From assembly GCA_024811115.1 (NCBI GenBank), contig JAKOGH010000056.1:1-14016 (forward strand): a DNA stretch of 14,016 nucleotides. The letters run 5' to 3'. Positions 9,176 to 14,016 of the stretch are shown here, piece after piece. Below the pieces are notes generated by a model. The model was given only the letters and a program-made list of their open reading frames with translations, had not been told where the DNA came from and ran no database searches. The number at the start of each line of letters is the position of its first letter. Position 1 is the stretch's first letter. Made by a program: the position numbers and the translations under genes. This stretch comes from Terana coerulea (Eukaryota > Basidiomycota > Agaricomycetes > Polyporales > Phanerochaetaceae).

Positions 9176-9501
9176 TAACTTTGGAACACTGTTGGCCGGG
9201 CAGAGAACACTGAAACGCACGCGCGGCCAAACCAATGATAGGACCGCGCTGTATTGCTAAACAACGAGTAAAGCAGGGTACATGTGCGACGAGGGGGTGC
9301 GGCAATGACGGTTGACTAGAGAAAACGAGACGAGTCCGAGCACAAGAGACAGAACAGGATGATCACGTAAGCTACCAAATGTGGTAACCTGCGCCAGCAG
9401 GGTTACAAACTTGCTGCGATGAGTGTATTATGTAGTCTCGTTCCCAGCCGTATCTATGACATTGGCCCTACGGGACCTGCCGTGCGGAGATCGAATAATC
9501 G
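9176..9501. other. Intergenic stretch without a supported gene
   Basis: An open frame at 9069-9305 (minus) overlaps the duplication edge and shows no recognisable motif. I see no element ends, RNA gene or coding signal here. Confidence 0.4.
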
Positions 9502-9663
9502 ATGCACGGTAATGTAATAGAACGTCTGGTCACTTTCAACCATCCGGGTGTAGATCGCTCGCACGTGACCACGCCCGCTCACTTACAGCTGCTGCCTCGC
9601 CTCGCATTTGACACTTGGAGCTCCCTGTATGCGCGTGGTTTCACTTCTATAATGTTACACTGA
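9502..9663 (+). other. Short ORF (53 aa) whose start matches the inverted ORF at 10332
   Basis: ATG at 9502, TGA at 9661-9663. Its opening residues include ERLV followed by GVDRSHVT. The minus-strand ORF starting at 10332 opens with the same pattern at the same distance from its ATG. It is too short and isolated to call a gene; it may be a remnant exon or a by-product of the inverted repeat. Confidence 0.2.
9520..9570 (+). repeat. Inverted repeat, left arm (51 bp)
   Basis: Pairs with 10264-10314 in opposite orientation at roughly 42 of 51 positions, including a 24-bp identical core (GGGTGTAGATCGCTCGCACG and the next four bases). The core contains the E-box CACGTG. About 690 nt separate the arms. 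Confidence 0.7.
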
Positions 9664-9726
9664 ATTAAAGTGGCATATATACATGACAGCTTCAAGCAGT
9701 GGCCATAACATAAGACAGGAAGCCAA

Positions 9727-10332
9727 CTAAAACTTTGTCAGCGGCAGAAGCAAGTGCGAGTATATGAGTAGAAGAATATGCGCCACTACACAAATAGGAG
9801 ATGAGAATGAGGTGCGGGACTGCATGATATGGCTCCTCGGAGTGTATGAGGCCAGTTCATAGTTGAATTGCCGTTTGCAAAGGTTCGAAAAGACGCGACT
9901 CGCCGCGAAAGAGCCCAAGCGAAAAGACTCTGGGAGTACAAAAGTCAGTAAGCTGAAACATAGGAAACATACCGTAAGAGCCTCCATTGGTATCTCCTGG
10001 TCGTCCCTTCTCCTCCTACGACGCCCTACACCTGCGCGAACTCCATAACCTTCGCGATAAACCGGCCAGCATAGCTGGCTTTGCAAAGTCGCCGGCCGCT
10101 GTTGAAGAGCTATTCGGTCGCAGAAAGCAGGAAACGGGCTGATGAGGGAAATACAACAGGCCTGGGGAGTTGAGAGAACATGAACCAAGACTACGCGGGG
10201 AGCAATGCGCGAGAGGCGGTCGTCGTCGAGTCTCGACACAACAGTGAGAGCAGGCCAGAGAGCCGTCACGTGCGAGCGATCTACACCCGCATGATCCAAA
10301 CTCACCAGACGCTCTAACGAGCCAGTGAACAT
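9727..10332 (-). CDS. Doubtful gene or gene remnant upstream of YSH1
   Basis: A 201-codon open frame starts at 10332 and ends at 9727, divergent from YSH1. Within it, a plausible intron starts with GTATGT just after GAGGCTCTTACG and ends CTCCCAG (minus strand, about 9929-9972). Protein-like stretches shift between frames, for example FIAKVMEFAQ read near 10050. Composition is otherwise Arg/Ser/Leu-rich, with no domain I recognise. The start overlaps the 51-bp inverted repeat. A degraded gene or a chance ORF are both possible. Confidence 0.2.
   Translation of the reverse strand: MFTGSLERLVSLDHAGVDRSHVTALWPALTVVSRLDDDRLSRIAPRVVLVHVLSTPQACCISLISPFPAFCDRIALQQRPATLQSQLCWPVYREGYGVRAGVGRRRRRRDDQEIPMEALTVCFLCFSLLTFVLPESFRLGSFAASRVFSNLCKRQFNYELASYTPRSHIMQSRTSFSSPICVVAHILLLIYSHLLLPLTKF
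10264..10314 (-). repeat. Inverted repeat, right arm (51 bp)
   Basis: Reverse-complement partner of 9520-9570. It covers codons 7 to 23 of the minus-strand ORF starting at 10332. Confidence 0.7.
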
Positions 10333-10544
10333 CGCTTTTTGATGTCCGACTCACTGGCCGAAAGCCTTGTGCTTTCGGAGTTCAGAGCGGATGGGAACGA
10401 AACTATGTATTATGTAGAACCAAACAAAGGCGGGCTGGCGCCTAATAATGGCACCTGTCCGAATTCGAGCGGACTCTCCAAGTGCCTTCTCTCTTCTCTC
10501 TCCCACTCACACCATCTCGGTACTTCTTCAGCAAGCCTCTGGAG

Positions 10545-13500
10545 ATGGCTGATGTTCCAACGCTCAGTGTGACTTTGCTTGGTGCCGGTCAAGAGGTTGG
10601 AAGGTCGTGTTGCGTCTTGCAATACAGGGGAAGGACGATCGTTTGCGACGCTGGCGTACACCCTGCGTACAGTGGCATTGCTTCGTTACCTTTCATTGAC
10701 GAGCTGGACTGGAGTACGGTGGATGTCATTCTCATTACGCAGTACGTCAGTCAAGGCTTTGTCTTTGGAAAAGCTCTCATTATGCTCAGCTTCCATCTCG
10801 ACCACGCCGCCTCCCTCACGTACATTACAGAGAAGGTGCGTGTCCACGGTCTCAAAGCCTTTCGAAAACTGAGCGGCCTTTAGACTAATTTCAGGGATGG
10901 TAAAGGCAAGGTGTACATGACCCATCCAACGAAAGCCCTTCACAAATTCATGATGCAAGACTTTGTCCGTATGGGGTACGTCTCTCTTTTGCTGCCTACA
11001 GATTGTCCGTCAATGTTGCGTTAGGTCCTCCTCTTCCGACGCCTTGTTCAGCCCAATGGAACTGTCGATGTCGCTCGCATCTATCATCCCGGTCTCAGTA
11101 CATCAAGTTATATCACCATGTCCTGGTGTCACCTTCACGCCGTACCACGCCGGTCATGTTCTGGGTGCCTGTATGTTCTTAATCGACATTGCAGGTCTGA
11201 AAATCTTGTATACTGGCGACTATTCTCGTGAAGAAGACCGCCATCTCGTTAAGGCCGAAGTTCCGCCCATCCGACCAGATGTTCTCATTGTTGAAAGTAC
11301 CTTTGGTGTGCAGACTTTAGAAGGCAGAGAAGAAAAGGAACTGCGGTTCACTAATTTGGTGCACAACATTATCCGACGTGGCGGGCACGTTCTGTTGCCG
11401 ACATTTGCTTTGGGACGTGCTCAAGAACTGCTGCTGATTTTGGACGAGTACTGGAAGAAGCATCCGGATCTGCATAACGTGCCAGTCTACTACGCGTCAA
11501 GTCTTGCGCGCAAATGTATGGCGGTCTACCAGACCTACATCCATACCATGAACTCGAACGTGCGATCGCGGTTCGCGAAACGAGACAACCCATTTGTCTT
11601 CAAGTGCGTGCTCTTGATGCCTTTGTGGCAAACTTCGCTAATTTCAATTCTGTTGTACAGACATATCTCTAATGTGCCTCATAGTCGTGGCTGGGAACGG
11701 AAGATCGCTGAAGGACCCCCGTGTGTTGTGCTAGCCAGTCCCGGGTTTATCACAAATGGTCCCAGCCGAGAACTCCTCGAACTTTGGGCGCCAGACTCGC
11801 GGAACGGCGTCATCCTCACCGGCTATTCGATCGAAGGCACCTTGGCGCGGGTGAGTGGCTACACAGTGTCCCGGAGGGCTCGCTTTGTTGTGTACGATGT
11901 CTTGTCTTGTATGTACGCCGAGGCCGAGCAATGTACACTTGTTCCACATCCGCCACAACACCCTCCCAGACTGGCTTGAACTGTCGCGATGAAACAAACG
12001 TAAACTCATTTCTGATGCGCTTAGGATATTCAAACTGAACCGGATGAGATACCATCAGCCAAAGGGCATGGGACGATTCCTCGCAAGCTCTCTGTCGACG
12101 AGATTTCTTTTGGTGCACATGTGGATTACTCGCAGAACTCGGAGTTCATCGAGGCTGTCCACGCTCAACACATCGTGAGTCAAGTCTCAATTGCGCTGCA
12201 GGTTGCGCAGTACTGATTATGTCGCGACAATTCTAGGTTCTCGTGCACGGTGAGCAAAATGCTATGGGTCGCCTCAAGGCCGCCATGCAGGACCGGTATA
12301 AGAACCGAGATGAAGATGTCAAAATCCACACCCCACGGAATCTCGAGCCGCTGGAGCTCACTTTCCGCGGCGAGCGAGTGGCGAAGGCACGTTTAATATA
12401 CGTTTAAGTATATATCTACCATTGACCAGATTATAGGCTATCGGAACCCTAGCGGCCAAACCACCTCAACCCAACGAGCTCGTTTCTGGCTTGCTTGTCT
12501 CCAAAGACTACTCCTATACCCTTCTCGACCCAAGAGACCTCCGGGACTTTGCTGGGTTGACGACGTGTACGGTTACACAGAGGCAGAAGATCGCGCTGAA
12601 TGTTGGTTGGGAGTTGGTTAGGTGGCACTTGGAGGGTATGTACGGACGCATCGAAGAAGGCGTCGATGCGGACGGAGTTCCTACCATGCGGGTGCGTCTC
12701 TCGCGACTACGAGAATCCCCGCTTCAAGAGCTCTGACCATATTTTGAGCAGGTAATGGGCGCCGTGGACGTGAAGCAGACATCCGACCACGAGCTGACCT
12801 TGGAATGGGACTCCAGTGCGAGCAATGACATGATTGCGGACTCGACATTGGCGCTTGTTACTGGTATCGACAAGAGTCCAGCATCAGTCAAACGTAGGTT
12901 CACTCAGCGCAATGTTCTACCAAGCCCCCTTCTCACGCCGAATTGTAGTAACGACGCACACCCATTCTCATGGCCACTCCCATACCCCGGAGCATGCACA
13001 CCCGCATGCAGACGATGACAGCACGAACGCCGAAGGCATACGTATTCAACGTCTCGCGATGTTTCTGGAGGCTCACTTCGGCGAGGTGGAGTTGCACATG
13101 CCCGAAGAGGCCATGGACCCAGACAGCGACACGGCGTACGAGCCTGCGTTGCTCGTCCGACTGGATGAAGCCGATGCCCTCATCAATCTCTTGTCAATGG
13201 TGCGTGCAGTAACGCGCATCAGGCCCACGTCGTGCTGACTTCGCCTTCTCAGTCCGTAGCAAGCACGAACGACGCGCTGCGCAAGCGTGTGGAAGCAGTG
13301 TTAGAGATGGCGCTGTCGACTGTCAGCTCGCTGAGCGAGTCCTTCACATCTGCCGCTCCTCTGACAGCGGATGAGGCCTTTCCTGCGTTTGAGAAGGAGA
13401 AAGGGACGTCTGAACCCGTCAGCGTTGCCTCTCCAAAATTGTCCTACCGACTTCTGAGTCGAGCACCGTCCCAAGCCCGACGACAGCGAAGCAAAGCGTA

Positions 13501-13773
13501 GCGGAGGCAGACGGTTCAGATCCTCGCCCTGAAGAAGTCGCGATGGAAGTCAGCTTGGCACACGGCGAAGAGAGCGTGCTGGCGCAACAGGAGAAGAAGG
13601 ACACCGGCGATGACACGCCTGAAATGGAGAGGCAGCCTCTTGCACAAGAACCGTCAAAGGATGCTCAAATGCAAGAGGAGCCGTCCAATCAATACGATGA
13701 CACGGGTGGCACTGAGAAAGACAGTGAAGCTGCATCATCCGATGATGAGGGAGAGCTACAGGTTCACGGTTGA
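10545..13773 (+). CDS. YSH1: Pre-mRNA 3'-end processing endonuclease Ysh1 (CPSF73)
   Basis: Zinc-dependent endonuclease of the nuclear cleavage and polyadenylation factor; it cuts pre-mRNA before poly(A) addition. Eleven exons; introns are 10742-10789, 10836-10883, 10976-11024, 11604-11660, 11851-12024, 12175-12236, 12387-12436, 12692-12751, 12894-12948 and 13200-13252. The ATG at 10545 opens directly onto the family's N-terminal strand (LGAGQEVGRSC). The metallo-beta-lactamase motif HFHLDH spans residues 66-71; other metal ligands are H156 (HAGHVLGA), D177 (LYTGDY), H400 (FGAHVDY) and H422 (VLVHGEQN). The conserved acid E202 is in VEST. The beta-CASP part includes LLPTFALGRAQE and SRGWERKIAEGPPC. 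The C-terminal Ysh1/CPSF73 domain starts near residue 500 and carries a His-rich insertion at about 603-621. As given, the frame stops at 13501 (766 residues). The next frame clearly continues coding, with an acidic Glu/Asp/Ser tail to TGA at 13771-13773 (about 857 residues), implying one missing A in the run 13435-13438. The 174-nt intron is unusually long for this gene. Confidence 0.96.
12387..12436 (+). other. GC-AG intron in YSH1
   Basis: The conserved protein requires the join ...GERVAK to AIGTLA..., which places the donor at GCACGT after AAG and the acceptor at TTATAG. The first intron dinucleotide is therefore GC. No GT donor nearby keeps the frame with a usable intron length. Confidence 0.85.
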
Positions 13774-14016
13774 CAGTGAAGGACTACTTGTACTGGTGTG
13801 CCGCTCTCATTGTATGACTTTATCGATGGGTACTCGTATTACCTCGCTATGAAGCTGAAGTGTGCTGTAACACATAAATAACAGTGTGACATGTGTTTGC
13901 GGGGCACAACGGTTGCTTCATGTTTACCAGTATTCGCATGGTGTACTGGTCATCGGCAAGGAGCTACGCGTCCAAGTACAAGAGGTTGGGTGCATTGATA
14001 TCTCATGTGATGCTCA
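13774..14016 (+). other. YSH1 3' flank
   Basis: Non-coding sequence after the last YSH1 stop. ATAAATAA near 13875 could serve as a polyadenylation signal. On the minus strand a short frame ends in a stop at about 13965 (LLYLDA), which could be the tail of a convergent gene, but there is too little sequence to support it. Confidence 0.35.

Noticed and set aside
9069..9305. 78-codon minus-strand ORF beyond copy B
   Set aside because: It crosses the duplication edge, has no conserved counterpart in copy A and shows no protein-like features.
10482..10544. Upstream in-frame extension of YSH1
   Set aside because: The frame is open, but there is no ATG before 10545, and the 10545 start places the conserved N-terminal strand at the usual distance.
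11851..11979. Coding continuation of YSH1 into the 174-nt intron
   Set aside because: The frame soon stops, and the protein continues correctly from GTLAR to DIQTEPDEI after splicing at 12024, as in the family.
1..14016. tRNA, rRNA, CRISPR or autonomous transposase
   Set aside because: I looked on both strands and found no cloverleaf, rRNA-like block, regularly spaced repeat array or transposase motif.

Overview
The window is eukaryotic and almost certainly from a basidiomycete, most likely an Agaricomycete. Short GT-AG introns (mostly 48-65 nt) with CTRAY-like branch points close to the acceptor interrupt every convincing gene. Coding DNA is GC-rich and third positions favour G/C. The one gene with a firm identity, YSH1, has the intron-rich structure usual in these fungi. 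I see no prokaryotic features, tRNA, rRNA or CRISPR.

Layout. (1) Positions 314-4197 (+): a ten-exon gene for a protein of about 1,100 residues. It has a long disordered Ser/Pro/Arg-rich N-terminal part and a folded C-terminal domain. I read that domain as a Ulp1/SENP (C48)-like fold whose catalytic cysteine position holds serine. (2) Positions 4368-9175: a direct segmental duplication. Copy A (4368-6320) and copy B (6556-9175) each carry one minus-strand three-exon gene for a small secreted protein of an unrecognised family (4911-5567 and 7838-8499), with its conserved upstream region. Copy B is about 667 nt longer, and two inserted terminal-inverted-repeat elements explain nearly all of that: a 267-bp fold-back, CACTA-like MITE with a 3-bp target duplication (6824-7090), and a roughly 383-bp TIR element (7212-7594). 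(3) Positions 9176-10544: intergenic DNA with a 51-bp inverted repeat. Its two arms encode near-identical peptides at the start of two short ORFs. (4) Positions 10545-13773 (+): YSH1, the metallo-beta-lactamase/beta-CASP endonuclease of mRNA 3'-end cleavage, with 10 introns, one of them GC-AG.

Quality warning. All four genes are broken in the given sequence by single-base frame slips, eight in total, nearly all in mononucleotide runs of four or five and nearly all deletions. Slips shared by a housekeeping gene and unrelated neighbours suggest homopolymer errors in the assembly rather than four pseudogenes. Gene models below assume this and state each slip.

The genes do not form a pathway: YSH1 is nuclear housekeeping, the duplicated pair are secreted products of unknown role, and gene 1 is a putative intracellular scaffold or pseudoprotease. 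The most interesting part is the duplicated secreted-protein locus and the transposon-driven divergence of its second copy.
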